Assembly: GCA_950295325.1 (NCBI GenBank)
Contig: OX485809.1
Span: 34,362,144-34,426,143, forward strand
Length of the DNA stretch: 64,000 bases
Direction of reading: 5' to 3'
From: Polytrichum commune
Lineage: Eukaryota > Streptophyta > Polytrichopsida > Polytrichales > Polytrichaceae
This document shows, in pieces, positions 1 to 13,800 of the stretch (position 1 is its first letter; each line of letters opens with the position of its first letter). Position numbers and translations under genes: made by a program. Under the pieces are notes generated by a model, which searched no databases, was not told the DNA's origin, and saw only the letters and a program-made list of their open reading frames with translations.

Positions 1-462
1 CCCACTGATCCTGATGCTTCGAGTTTGTTAGCTCCACCTCCTGATCCCGGCCAAGTTGCAGCTGGAGACCCTCCATCCACAAGTCTTCCCACTTTGCCCA
101 CGGATCCTGACCCTGCTCCTGCCTCGAGTAATTCATCACCTCCTTCGCCTGCTGATCCGAGTAGTACTGCCACGAGTAATTCATCACCTCCTTCCCCTGT
201 AATTGTTGGCGACCCAAATTCCGGATCCACATCAACCGGCAGCGCTCAATCTGCAGCACCGTCGACGAGCAGCAGCAGCAACATTGGTGCGAAAATCGGT
301 CTGAGTGCAGGCGTGGGCGTCACTGGGGTCATCATGGTGATTGTTGGACTGCTGTATTACTTCAAACCAGATGTGTTTATGTGTTGTAGGACTTGCGTGC
401 GTGTGCAGATTTTCCACCACAATCCTCATGCGGTCGGCAAAATCAATCACAGCACTGTGTAA
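1..462 (+). CDS. 3' end of a Pro/Ser-rich single-pass membrane protein (partial)
   Basis: The frame is open from the first base of the window to a TAA at 460-462, so this is the 3' end of a longer gene and the first 153 visible residues are C-terminal. The N-terminal part is low-complexity Pro/Ser/Asp/Thr, with the octapeptide SNSSPPSP twice (visible residues 43-50 and 59-66). This is followed by a Gly/Ala/Val-rich hydrophobic segment at about residues 99-121 that looks like one membrane span. A short Cys-containing tail (MCCRTC) and about 25 basic or polar residues follow. The composition suggests a cell-wall-facing Pro-rich extracellular region, one helix and a short cytoplasmic tail, as in arabinogalactan-like or receptor-like wall proteins. 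No catalytic domain is visible and I do not recognise the family. Confidence 0.6.
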   Translation, partial: PTDPDASSLLAPPPDPGQVAAGDPPSTSLPTLPTDPDPAPASSNSSPPSPADPSSTATSNSSPPSPVIVGDPNSGSTSTGSAQSAAPSTSSSSNIGAKIGLSAGVGVTGVIMVIVGLLYYFKPDVFMCCRTCVRVQIFHHNPHAVGKINHSTV

Positions 463-526
463 ATCAGTTAACTAGTTTCCCATTTGTGAAACATGCATAG
501 AGACTCTTTTTTTCAATACTGGGGGC

Positions 527-565
<39 letters not shown>

Positions 566-2563
566 CCGAATCTCCATCGATATTGCAGGAAGATGATTAG
601 GGGATCGTCAGATATTTTTTGGTGACATTTAAAGCAAGCTTGCGTTTTTCTGCACATGCCAGGTCGGTGTTTGGAATTTCCAGAAGAGCAGAGACTGTCT
701 GCAGGGAGTTAGTTCTGTAGTTTCGTAGCAAATCATGATCAGCCTTGTACACGTTTCGCTCTGACAGAAGCTTGCATGTTTTATTGTTCAGAAGTATGTT
801 ATCCCCTCATACTTATACCTTGATGCAGCGACTGATTGATGCATGCATATGATGTAGCCGGACACCTGCCAACACTAGACAATAATCTCTTCCTTCAAGG
901 GGTGAATATTGCCCCTGGATTTGTATGTCAGCCATTCAGCTTGAAATTTTTTCAGTACTTTCGAAGTGGCAATCGAGGCAGGGATAAAAGTTGTGAATCT
1001 GCGTGTCTCAGGGCTGAGTTCATATGTGGAATCCAAGGATGTCCCCATTCCAGGATGCTTTTGTATGGCACAACTACCAAGTCTCAGAGAGGAGAGTTAC
1101 AGTGAACATCAAGAGAGTAGAACAATGTTTATTTGAAGTCAAGGAGTTTCTTGAGCACATTATCCTACTTTCAATCTTCGGCCTGAATCCATATCTACAG
1201 CTTTAGAATCTATGTATATTAAAGGTTCAGGTAAGATATGATCTACTTGTCTGCGCATGAATAGAACTGCAAATTTGACCTTTCAATATCCTTGAATACA
1301 AGCATGAGATTTGTCCAATTTGTCACGTGCAGATACATGTATTACAAGTATCCACAACTGCCCGCCTTCGATGGTCGAGCTATTACACTTCTCAAACCTT
1401 AACCCCTGAACCCTAAACCCTGAATTGCACAAACCTTGCTAACGTCACCACATCAAACATATTGCTGTATACGTGATGCAAAGCACAACATACATATGCT
1501 CATACAGTTGCAATCATCAACACATCTTAGGACGAGCCACGTCATGCACAGGGAACAACTCAACCCAACATCATCAGATTAATGTAACTCATCAAGAGAT
1601 AACTAAAATGAAATTGACAACCACTCGTGATGGCCTTCTCAAACCTCCCATGTTTGTAAGATGTAACAATTCTAATTCCTCAAGATGCAAGCAAGAAATT
1701 TTCTACCAAAAGTACTCCCACAAACTTACGAGGTATTGTAACATTAGGGTGACTTAGGGTATTAGGTATACATGGTGAGAATTGTAACGATGTTGTCTGT
1801 GACTTGAACTGGGCCAGGACGACTACACTAAGTATTGTATTTAGTGTCATATGGTATTTTATGTCACTGCGGTCTTTTGTAGTGGCACTTTCTAAGAATA
1901 AGTTTATAAATATTGTCATCCCAACTTACTTTCAGTTCGTCCAAATGCCAGTGATGAAATACTATCATGAAGGATTGAAATTTGGATGAGAAATCACTTT
2001 GTAAGTGACAGTAATTGCAACACTATAAATCTACGATGCCTGAAATTTTTTCCAAGGAATCACAAATAATGTTAGGTTAAAATTTAGTGTTGGTGACACT
2101 ACACCGAGGTTTCCAATTAGTATTGAGCAAGACAATTAAAACTGTGACACTAAATAAATCATTCAGTGTACTACTGTAGCTAGTGACACTAGCGCTATGC
2201 GATAAATCCCGTATGTCCACCTCAATTTTGTCCTTAAGAAAGAAATGTTACCATCCAGTTGCAGTGGTGGTCGAGGTCATGTGAGGACAATAAGGTCTTG
2301 TTCAGCCTTACTCTACACCAACCATTCATCCATGCATGTCAAAATCTTGGCAAGGACAGTGTCACTGTAGGTTCCCGTGACAAGGAAGGTGTCCTTGATA
2401 AGCGAGCATCTGATTTGATGACAAACAAAGCAATCCCATGCTGCAGCAGTCAAGATCTATCACATGAGTCACAGGAGGGTTCCCAAGGACGAGTCACAAG
2501 TTACACCAGCCTGTGCTTTCTCCTCCGATCTAACTTAACTTACTGAGTAAAATGAAAGACATA
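463..2563. other. Intergenic, no gene recognised
   Basis: This stretch holds the 3' flank of the upstream gene, a GA microsatellite (531-563) and scattered short open frames without recognisable motifs. From about 1800 to 2210 there are repeated TAGTGTCA / TGACACTA motifs in both orientations, which could be subterminal repeats of an old DNA transposon. A few CCCTAAA-like heptamers occur near 1395-1425 but are too few to be an interstitial telomere array. Confidence 0.6.
531..563 (+). repeat. (GA)n microsatellite
   Basis: A pure dinucleotide GA run of about 16 units lies 70 bases after the stop of the upstream gene, probably in its 3' UTR. Confidence 0.95.
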
Positions 2564-3190
2564 CTGTAGCACCATAGCTGGTTCGTGAACCTCGAAACGA
2601 ATATTTATTTATTTTTTGAAAAACAAGGTTCGTCAACTAAAAATATAATTTATGAAATTTCGTTAATCCTATGATTTAAAAAAATTTAATTCGTTTTTTT
2701 GGTCAGGTCCAACAGTACTAGAAGTAGGTTGTTGTTTTTTTCATTCATTCATGACGGCTTCTTGGCCTTAAACCTAAGTATCCACCTTCACCTTAGTGTG
2801 GCTCTTGTTTGTCTTTGCACAGTGTATGTGTTAGGTCTTCTGTATGTATTTGCACTTTGACATGTGTGAGAAAAGTGTTAGAAATGACACCAAAACAACG
2901 ATGGGTTGATTTTGCTTTTATCCCTATTAGCAAAGAGGAGAGGGAGATGGATATAGAAAGAGGGTTTGCCGCTCTAAGTGAGCAGGGCGCCGAGTCATTA
3001 ACGCGTTAGCATGCAACCTCTTATGGCGCGTTAACATCGTTGGAGCTTAGAAGAGTCCAAGATTTCCAGTAGTTAGTCTTTTTCCTAATATAAATTTTCA
3101 CTTATTCGTTTGATTGGGTTCATAATTTTCGTTTTTTTTTCGGTTTTTTATTGGGAATTATTTTTGCACGAACCAACTATGGTGCTACGG
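2564..3190 (+). mobile_element. Internally deleted pogo-like DNA transposon, 627 bp
   Basis: The ends are inverted repeats (CTGTAGCACCATAGCTGGTT at the left, the complement of CCGTAGCACCATAGTTGGTT at the right), flanked by TA on both sides (2562-2563, 3191-3192), as expected for Tc1/mariner/pogo insertion. The same ends bound the 4.2-kb element at 19270-23443. The interior keeps the first exon region of that element's transposase (open frame from about 2809, including a KEEREMDIER segment). It then jumps at 2978-2982 (GTGAG) directly to the far terminal region of the parent. It has no catalytic domain and is non-autonomous. Confidence 0.9.
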
Positions 3191-6100
3191 TACAATTATT
3201 AGCTAACATATTGAGAGCCTTGATTCAATGTCCAATACATCTTTCAATGTAGCTTCAATGGCTAGGATTGTCCAATGATTGCGCACATGCCCTAATAGTC
3301 CATTCCCCAATTCTCTAGCCTTATCCCCTAGCTCCCATACCCTACATTGCCCTTGTGCTTCAATGGTTGTACACAACGTATCTATTCATACCATACAAAC
3401 AAATAGGTTGTATAGGTCTTCCATTCTAACCATGGGGGATGGCTCGAGATAATTTTATGATTGGGATCAACCCTTATTATTTGTTTTTTTTGAAAAGTAG
3501 TAGATTTGGCTACATGTTGAGTTTGTAAGCAGTCAAAGTTGTGATCTTGAGATGTTTTGTGGAGTTTAGAGATTACATTTTGATGAATCAAAGGAAAGCA
3601 TTTGGCAAATGTGTCATTTTGAGTGGTGACTTCTAGTTGTACATAAATCCAAAATACATGGAAGAAATCCAAGGTTACATGTATGCTTTGATAAGGTGGA
3701 AAAATGGCCCCGCATTCAAAATAATAAGTTGTCCCAAATATATATGCATAGTCTTCAAGCAACCACACACCACAAACTAAGGGGGCAATTGCCTACGTAT
3801 TGAAATTGGCTACCCAAAAAAAAATTACTCTAGCCCCTTAAACCTCTAGAGGCTTCCAATTTCAACTAGTTTGCAAGTGAATGAGAGGATCACCATGCAC
3901 ATATCATACATTTCAAGCACTGAGCAATATATTAAGCCAATAAGTATTGCACCCTCTTAAATATCAATGTGCACCCAAATCGAACCAATTTGCACACATA
4001 TAAAGTGATCAACATTGAATCATCATACACTTGAAATACCTAATGCATTTTTACACCCCAAAAATTAGGCCAACCTACTTAAACAAGAGAATACACCCAA
4101 TATGAACATCATTGCTTAACCCTTAAAGCTCATGCAACCCAAAATGGGTTGCCACCTAATATTCTGATGGGATTTGTGATCAGCTTGGTGGCCATCTATG
4201 TGGATGGAAGGTATCTACTCATAACATTAAGTAGCAATGCTACCAGCGTACCCTTTGGGGTTGTGGGCGAGTGCAAGGTCAATGAGCATAAAGTGAAAAT
4301 ATTATTCCTTAATGTGGATAAAGGCTGGGCTAAGTAAAGGTGAAATTCACAAATTTAGTGTCTTACAGAAAGTGCAATCAAGGTTTTGTACTTGAAACTT
4401 TTATGATAAATGCTAAATAATGAAAGTAACTATTTCAATTGATTAAAAATAGGCTAAGTAATATTTAAAGGTAACACTACCTTTCCTTTCAAAAGACCAT
4501 CAAACTGGCGCACGCTGGTTTGATGCTCTTTTGGGAACGTTAATTCGGGGGCGCTAAATAATGTTATGCTAGTGTAGGTGGTGCCCACCTTCATGAGGGC
4601 CACAATAACAAATAAAAACCTCATGCTCCAAGCATGTAGGATTTTTTGTTAGGTTAGCTTTGCTTGTTTTGGGAGGCGGTTCTACGTGTTACTCAAATGT
4701 AGGAGCCAATATCTTTCACATATGATGCCCAATTTGGGCGAGGTTTTTTTCTTCCCTTAGGACAATATGATAGTTGTCCCAAGGGGTGGACTTTTTGTTG
4801 GGAACCTAAATAATGTGCATGGATTACTATGAAATAAAAGTTCCTATATACGAGAAGTTTATAAAAACAAAAAGGTGTATATGTACTAATGGCATGCTAA
4901 AAAATGGACTCATGTATTTATACTAAGCATTTCAATGTAATGAACGCCTGCACTACATACACAAATATAAACCTCGAATTAAATAATCATTTATTACATA
5001 TAGAATCCAATTTCACTTCCCAAATTGTCGTTGAACATTTTGTCATTCATAGCCTGTAATACAACAATTGCATCAAGCAAACAAAGACAAGAGTATAATA
5101 AATTAATCAAAATCTAGAGAGCAAACTCAAGGGAGGCCATGAACGCTCCAAGAGCCTCTAGTTTGTAAAAACCTCGAACCTTAATGCAAACCCCAACAAG
5201 AATGGAAAGGAGGTCATTTGAGGACTATTACCATATGACAACAATGAATGACACCGTGAATTGCATGAAACCAACACATTTATTGTCAATTTTTTCTCTA
5301 AACTTTGGGGGCCCCTTTTGTACATCTACCTTTACTTCAACATAATTAATGACCTTTTAAAATGTACACACTAGAGAATAATAATATCTCTCCCTTATGT
5401 ATACTATATACACTAATGCCTCAAATAATACCCCTTCTTACACTCACGTTAGTTCACATATGGTATGAAGGGTCCCCCCCCCCTTTGATGGTTGTGCACG
5501 ACTTGACCAAATGGATTTGGAAAAATATGAGTGCACATGTTGCTTGCTCCATGAAATAGGGGAAATCTCCCAAAATGACCTCATGTGGCCCCTCCAACTT
5601 TGAGGGTGACGGACATTATTTAAATTTGCTCACAAAACCCCAAAATTTTGGGAGCAACTCATTTGTCATGCTCATAACATATTATGGCAAAGTTGCCAAG
5701 TTTCTAAAATTTGTGGTATGACAAAAACGGTAATGAATCAAATTTTTTAAGAGTTTTCTCTACCCCCCCCCCCCCCCAACCCACCGCGGCCGGATGAAGG
5801 CCATGTTCATAGTTGTTTGATTGACTTCAAAGTTTTATAGCAAGAATAAATGGTACCCTAGTCACATCCGTAGGGTTGGGTTTTAGGAAAACAAAGTCTA
5901 TTTTGCTACATAACAAAAAATATTAGTAGTGGTGCTAAAAATGCCCAAAAATGGAATGTGAAGGCTTGAGCGTTCAGGGGTTAAGAAGAGCACTCATACA
6001 ATCACACATACAACTACAAATAGGTAGGAAGGGAGTTTGACGCCTTTAAGCACCACCAATGAGTTCCACTCTGAAACTTGATGGTACCCAAGATTCTTAA

Positions 6101-7873
6101 TCTCCATACAATCCAAAGGTGGCACCAGTACATGAGCAAAGAGGCTACAAGGTATAAGCTAAGAGAGCAAGAGTGTGGCAACCATAGGGGTGAGAATGGA
6201 CGAGAAAGTGGCGACACCACTCACCCCACCCAATTAAATTGTAGGCAATGTGAGTCCTTGGATGGGAAGATGGGTCCCATCCATAGCTCACAATTGAGCT
6301 CAATGGCTACTCTTAAGTATGAAGCTCAGAGGGGGGCCTAATTTTTAGGTGACTCCACTCCACCCCTATGAAACAAGTTGGCGTCACCTCATAGTATCAT
6401 ACCAACAAAGAGTGGAGATGGAACCTTACAAAGGAAAAATTCAATTTTTTTTAACATGTGTGTGTGAATCAATTCACTTCATTACAACAAAGCGGCTACC
6501 AACAACCAAGAAAAGAAGAGTAGGTTGGGATGCAAAAGCCTCAAATAATGGCATAAACGGTTACTTGAACAATGCACACACCTTAAGGTAGAAATATGGA
6601 AAATGATGAAAATAAACTTATTCAACCAAAACAAGTGGTTTGAAAATTGTGCAATATCTTTTAGAGATGGAGTACAAAAAATGATGAGGAATGCAAGTTG
6701 ATTCATAATTTTATTCCATGTAAATAATTAATTACATTTTCCCAAAGAGGTAAGTCAAATCCCCTACCTATATAACAAAGTCTCCTTAATTTGAGTATCA
6801 AAGTTTCTTACTTTGCATACGAACACACACAAAATGATTCACTTGTTGGCAACCAAAAGTGATCACAAGTGGTGTGAAACAACACCTATCCGGCCAATCA
6901 CTATATCCCACTTATCAACTCCATCCTTTTCGAACCACCACTTTTACAATTAACCATTTTGAGTTCACACAAGTGTCGTTCTACCCCTAGTCTAGTACAC
7001 CAATAGTGGTCATTCACCACGTTCAGTTTGACTACCTTATCAGAAGGCCTTGGTAGGGACCTAGACTACTGGGTGCAAACTCAGGTCAATTCAGTTGTGA
7101 AAAATACATATCATGTTGTGGAGTCAGCAGCTTTAGAGTTTTTTGGACAATACTTACCATGTGGTGAATAAGGCGCTTTGCTTGTGGGCTTTTAAGATTT
7201 GGCAACATATGTTTACTCTGTTTAAAAAAATATGCTATTTAATTCTGAAACATGGAGATGCTGTCTGCAAAGGCAACAATCCAAATATATAGATTGGGCT
7301 TATAGACCAATGTGTTGAGCACATAAATTTGTGCACTGCACATATCCACTATTTCCATCTTGCAGCATGAAGCAAGATTGAAAATTTAGAATTATAAAGA
7401 ACACAAAATTTTACAAACTTTGCAATTCCACTACTAGGCCCAACTCAACTTTGGTTTTAAAATAGAACATAACAAAAAGAAAATAGTAACAAGCACCCTA
7501 CCTGAAATTAGTCCACTCATCTAGTGCACGTATTGGACTATAATCAGATGGCATCTAATTATTCAAATAACTGATTATAACTAATTAATTAGTTATCTAA
7601 ATAGGGTGCTAATGACTAGTCCAACTTTTGGTCTAATAATAGCACGCAGTTATTTATCTGCACATTAACTATTGGACAGTAACCCAATCTCAACGTTAGG
7701 TTTGCTAAAAACTAGCACACACTCACTTTCAGAAAAGGACTCGAAAACTTCACAAAAAAATTAAGTATTCATAGTGCGACCTGCATTATACGATATGAAA
7801 CCATTTCGTCGAGCCGATCCTGCTGGCTATCAAATTCCATCAAATGCTCAAATACACGCAATACATGTTGCCC
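3191..7873. other. Noncoding stretch with old dispersed repeats
   Basis: No gene is recognisable. The segment at about 4785-5480 is a diverged copy of 18655-19150. A run of 15 C lies at 5763-5777. Other open frames are short and show no family motif. The part next to 7874 is the 3' flank of the minus-strand acetolactate-synthase-like gene. Confidence 0.6.
4785..5480. repeat. Dispersed repeat, copy 1 (partner 18655-19150)
   Basis: Blocks such as AATGTGCATGGATTACTAT, the ACTACATACA segment and the ATGCCTCAAA segment occur in the same order in both copies, with many substitutions and small indels. The class of element is not recognisable. Confidence 0.65.
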
Positions 7874-10800
7874 TCATTGACTGCTTTGTACCCCACCATT
7901 GAGGGGAACCGGTGCGGCTTTTGCCAAAGCTTTTGAGATACCCTGTCCAAGAATTCAAAAACAAGACATCAATGGCATACTACATCTAAATAAAGAAAAA
8001 AAAGTAATGCACAATGGAAAACACAATTTAAAAATTGCAGAACTCACCGTTTCTGATCCTGATTGAGACTTTCGCCTTTTAAACAGGCCTGGCAGTTCGT
8101 GATCCAATATCTCGTTGGCCCATGTGTAGTCCACAGGCACCTGCAAATAGAATAGACAATATATTAACCTCTTTATGTGTAAAAGAGACACCATCAGAAT
8201 GCAATATGCATTGACATCAAAATCGACAAAAGTGCTAGACATCACAAAAATTGCTGAATTATCATGTAGAAACATGATGTTGGATTAACAAAATAATGTT
8301 CCTGATTATTATGTTAGAATTGCACTATACCATTATCTTCTTGTATGTACCACATTGTGCTGTTACGAAGCGAATCGTTATATGAAAAAACATGTATTAT
8401 AAGATAATTGCATTATACACCACTAGCTACAATAGTGACGTAATCATACACAATAGAGATATCCATTATTTCGACCAGGATTTTGGTTGGGAGTTGGTTG
8501 TTTTACATACATAACTTCCATGTTCAGTAAGTTTTGGGTGCATGCTTGGAGACGTTATGGAAGTTTGAACAAAGAACATTCCAAATTGGTTCATTGGGGA
8601 CCAAACTCATTTTGGCGCCTCTTGGCATGCCAAAATGAGTTTGGTCCCCAATGGACCGATATGGAATGCCCTTCATTCAAATCTCCACACCAACTCCAAG
8701 CATGTGCTAAAACCTACCAAACATGGAAAGTATCATATGCAAAACAACCAACTCCCGACAAAAACTCCGGTTGAATTATCGGATAACCCTAATAGACCAC
8801 CCTTTGGGATTTTATGATGGATGGTCATAAAAACATAAATCCTAAATTATCACAACAGGTTGAGAGAAAACTCCTGAACTTGTAACTACCAATTGCTACC
8901 TACTGAATCAACCCTTAAAAAGCCACCACCATTATCCAATAACTATTAGCTTGTCACTGGAAATTTCAGATAAAAGGATGACATTACCTCAATGAGCTTG
9001 ACTCCCTCTGGCAAATGATAAAGACAGTCGTGGAGGACTTGGGAGTAGTCCTCGGCACTTGTTACCCGAAAGCCCTTAGCACCATAGCTGTTAATGTACA
9101 ACAAAAATGGACTTTGTGTCAGCGTATATAGAACCTAGACTATAATAATACATTACAAAATTCTCAACTTCCAACAATTGGTATTAGCTTTTAGGGTCTA
9201 GGATTCCAAATCCAACGTCCATTAGCCAGAATGGCATTGACGGGATATTGGTAAAAAGAGTGAGTACTCATGTTTATAACTCTCAAAGCTGTGCTGACCT
9301 CTTTGCGTATTCAACAAAGTTTGGATTGCCCAAATCCAAGCCAAACCTGTACATTCATAAGCAGAAAACCATTAGAAAAATAATGCAAAGTTTGATCGAT
9401 TAGTCTTATCAAAGTTTTTCAACACAAGTCAAGTCACCTTACGTGTAGTGTATAAATTGCCATACATGTAACAAGTCAATTCCAAATAAGAGACTACTAT
9501 CTGGATACTCACTTTTTAAATCCTGCACTATTTTGCTTCCACTTGATCATGCCATATGCATTGTCATTCAACACTAGAACTGTAAGATTCAACTTCAATC
9601 GCACAGCTGTCTCCATCTCCTGCAAAGAAAACGAAATTGTGAGTACAGTGCTCCAAAATGTTATTTGTGTTCGAATATGCATTAAGGTGACAAGCTGTTT
9701 ACTTCTTGGCATTTTAAGCTACAAGTGTCAAAAGAGACCCTGTATAAAACTAGTCCACTCATCTAATGCATTATTCTAATTGGAACCTCAATATAAGTAA
9801 AATAAACTATAGGGACATATGAGCTTATATAGATGACATAGACTCAAATACATATTGCGTGAATCTAATCAACATTGTCGCATATGACTTCCCCTCTTCC
9901 TCTTTTTGATGGGTTGTGCTAAATAAGGACTCAAGATCACAGACCAAATGATACATTATTACATTACTTCTTGGGGATTCATATAAATCATCATGTGACC
10001 TGTATAATCAACCCCTGCAGTTCTTTTTAGGGTTAAGGGTTAACACAAAATCAGAATAAAGTCTACAAATGACCAAAATTCACCTGAGAATTCATCATAA
10101 AGCCTCCATCACCGCAAACAGCAACAACCTTTTTCTCAGGATGTAGGAGCGCAACGGCCATGGCTGATGGCAATCCTGCTCCCATTGAGGCCAATGCATT
10201 GTCCAAGAGCAATGTGTTGGGCTCAAATGCCTACATGGCAACTCCACTCAGTTACTCCACAAAAACCTATCAATTCATCTCTTCAAGTAACCAACCATCC
10301 TAAACAGTTTATGTTTGACAGGTTTTATATATCTTGTCTGCAACATGTGACCTTACACAAGATGATAGGTTAATGGCAATGTATATCTGTAGAATATTGC
10401 AAATTGTACATGAGTGGCTTAAATTACAGTAGCAGACACACTTTTTGCAGTGAGCAAGGTTTCCATTAAACTGTAAATTTGAGCATAAGCAGAAATCAAT
10501 GACATACCTTGTAACATCTTGCAAACCAGATTTTGTACATCCCTGAAAGGAAGTGAAAGAGCCAATGCCAGTGTTAATTTTGTTTGCAGAGAAAACGTAT
10601 ATATACTATACAAATAATTAGACTACTAGTTCACACTGACGACCAAGTGATGAATGGTAGTAACCAATGTTGGACTAGTATATAGGTGATGAAGGGATAT
10701 CATTAATCCACATCAATAATGGTATCAAAGAATCTACCCATAAGTATCAAAATTGTAATACCATTCAATTAATGATATTTGGTGGGTATGTCAATATGAG

Positions 10801-13800
10801 AGAATCTTTACATACCCGAGTTATTATTTGGGTCAATACCATTCTAAACCATATGGATACTATGGCAATTTCGCCTAGGTATGAAGTTTCTTGCATGGTA
10901 TACACCCGGTGGTCTTTAGAAAAAAATATTCATCAAATACCCATATCCTACTGGTATTAAAAAATGTGAAAACCTCATTATAGATATCCAAATGGTATTA
11001 AAAAAAGACAATACCAATCCAACAATGGTTCTAACACCACATGCAAGAGAAATATATCCTGAACATTTCACTTACCATTATCCAAGCACACAATACCATC
11101 CTTGGGAACTTGTTTCCTGCAAAAAACCACAATTATTGTTAAGTACTTGAAACCAAAATCCTCATAAACCACACCTTGATAGAATATCTCCTACTCTTCA
11201 GATATTTTAAGCTGTCATGAAGAAAATTCTGATTGCATACCGTAAATCTCCAACAACTCGTTGAGGTACAAGGGGAAACCGAGGATCATCAGAACCTTTC
11301 AATAAGTGTGCCTCCAAATCTTTCTTGACCTGTACGCAATATACCACAATACAGCTATAGGTTCTCAAGAGGAACAATGGCATTTTCAATCCACAGCCGA
11401 GCCTCCAGATTCTTTCATATAAGGTATGTATACCCAAAACCAACATTGCCCTAAAACCAACATGTACATATTAAGTATGAAAATGTACAACAGTCGAACA
11501 TCTGGTATACATGTTGGTTTGGAATCACCTACGAATCTAACTTTTACATTCCTTGAAAAATATAATATCCAAACTATGTGTTCTTCAATGTGTTGAGATC
11601 CTCTTAAACTCGCATACAAGAAAATTAATAAATTTGACCAATCTAATATAGATACTGTGCCAACAGTACCTCCATCATAAAGGAGAAGTCCCAATGTGGT
11701 TGATTTTTCAGAATCTCCTTCATTTGCCACATAGCATTGGCTATATCGCCCACCACTTCCAGCTGCACAATTTCAAGCAGAATTACATAAAATCATGAAA
11801 GGGAACTGAAACATCAAATACGACATTGTCATCCATAAGAAATATTCACAAATGCAAGTGAGCATGGCAAGCTGTATACTGGAAGGGTTTTAGCACAAAA
11901 TAACAATGTGTCAATGGCTGAGTTGAAAACCAAACCTGAGGGAAATAAACATTGTCCACTTTTGCAGTATAAAAATTGACATGAATAACAAGGGGTGGTG
12001 CGCCAAATCTGCCATATCCATTCAATGGATTCTCCATCAACGTTTGCGTGGCAGCCTGATGATGAGAATACACAACATAACTTCTTGAACTAACTAGAAG
12101 GAGGAAACTGAAAGCTATATAGAGAGGAGACAGTTCAACTCTCATGTGGGGGTCACACATTCAAGAATGCCATTTCTTGAAACAGAGTTTGGTGAGCCAA
12201 AGTGAAAGATTTTGACCTTGACTTCTGCCTAACCTTTGGGAGCTTGGTTTCAAGGTTAGTCCCTCTGTTTTTGGGTATAAATGTCTGTTTTCAACTCCTA
12301 TCCATGACAAAGGTTTTGAAAGGCTTAAACCTGCCACCATGGATCAGAGTTGAAACGGACATTTCTACCTGAAAAACAAGGTACCAACCTTGAAATCAAG
12401 ATCCCCAAGGTTAGGCACATGTCAAGGCCAAAAAACTCTTACCTTGGCCCACCATACTCCATTTTAATGAGGTGTTTTTGAACAGTGTGATCCCACCCCC
12501 CTCAATACATGACTTAAAAGTCCAGATCATTCTGACCAAAACATTCAAAGATTTTATACATACCTCATTATAAAAGGTGGCTTTTCAACAACATCATGCC
12601 CGACATTGATGATCAGATCAGCCTTTTCAATGCAGCAATGCACATAGTCATTTGCCGACAAAGCACAACACCCTAAGTACAGGGGATGATCCTCTGCAAA
12701 AAAAAACCATGTAATTAGGTTCATCATCATCAAAACCACGACTCGGAAAAAACGCATCTCCATGATGGATGCAAGTGAAATAAAACCAGCTGGGAACAAG
12801 ATATTACCAGCCACAGACGATTACTACGCATTTAGCATCCAAAGATTTCAAGGTGCAGTAGGAGGAAGATCTACCAGTCACAACGCCCTTGCCCATTTGA
12901 GTAGTGACAAATGGTATGTTGAATTCATTCACAAACTCTTTGAGCCTGTGTCAGGGGTTAACAGAAAGAACAGAATTTAGGTTCTTCAACCAAGCGCAGT
13001 ACATACAAATACAGATGAGAAGAGATATAGTATCAAGTAAAAATTAAGTAAAACAAGACAAACAAACTGAGTTTTGACCTCGCACATCTTTTGGGTCCGC
13101 TTGCGATTAGCGCCTGCTCCTATCAAAAGGAGAGGATGAGATGCTGATTGGATCATTTCCACAGCTTTTTCGATCGCTTTTCCTTCAGCTATTGGTCGCC
13201 TAACAGGATATACAGGAAACGGGTCAATTCCTGTTGTGGTGCTTGCAATATCTTCAGGCAACTCCAAATGCACAGCACCAGGCCGTTCTTCCTCAGCTAC
13301 TCGAATAGCCTCCCTCACTAGAGAACAGACCAAATCTCCATCCACAATCTGCCTTGTAAACTGCAAAAGAATGGCAATAAAAATATTTCACCACAAAAGA
13401 ATTAACCTGTTGCTTGATGGGACTTTTTGTCGGGAGTTAGTCCACTATGATTTTCCATTGGTTGTTTTGCATACAAAATCAATAGTTTCTTTCCACTTGT
13501 GTATGTTCGGTAGTGTTTGCGTATAGAGCAACCTATATCAGTTCATCGAGAGCCAAAGCCATTTTATCACCCCTTGGCATGCCAAACTGAGTTTGACACT
13601 CAATAAACCAATATAGAATGTTCTTTGCTCAAACATCCACACAACCTCCAAGCATGCTCCGCAAACTTTCCGGACATGGAAGGCATTGTATGGCAATAAA
13701 CCAACTCCTGACCAAAAGTCATGTTGGGTTAGAGGATGACTCTAATATTCCTATCTAGATACACAGAAAGAGACAAACTACTACAATTGCATGAATCTCC

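Noticed and set aside
1395-1425. Interstitial telomere repeat
   Set aside because: Only two or three imperfect CCCTAAA/CCCTGAA heptamers are present.
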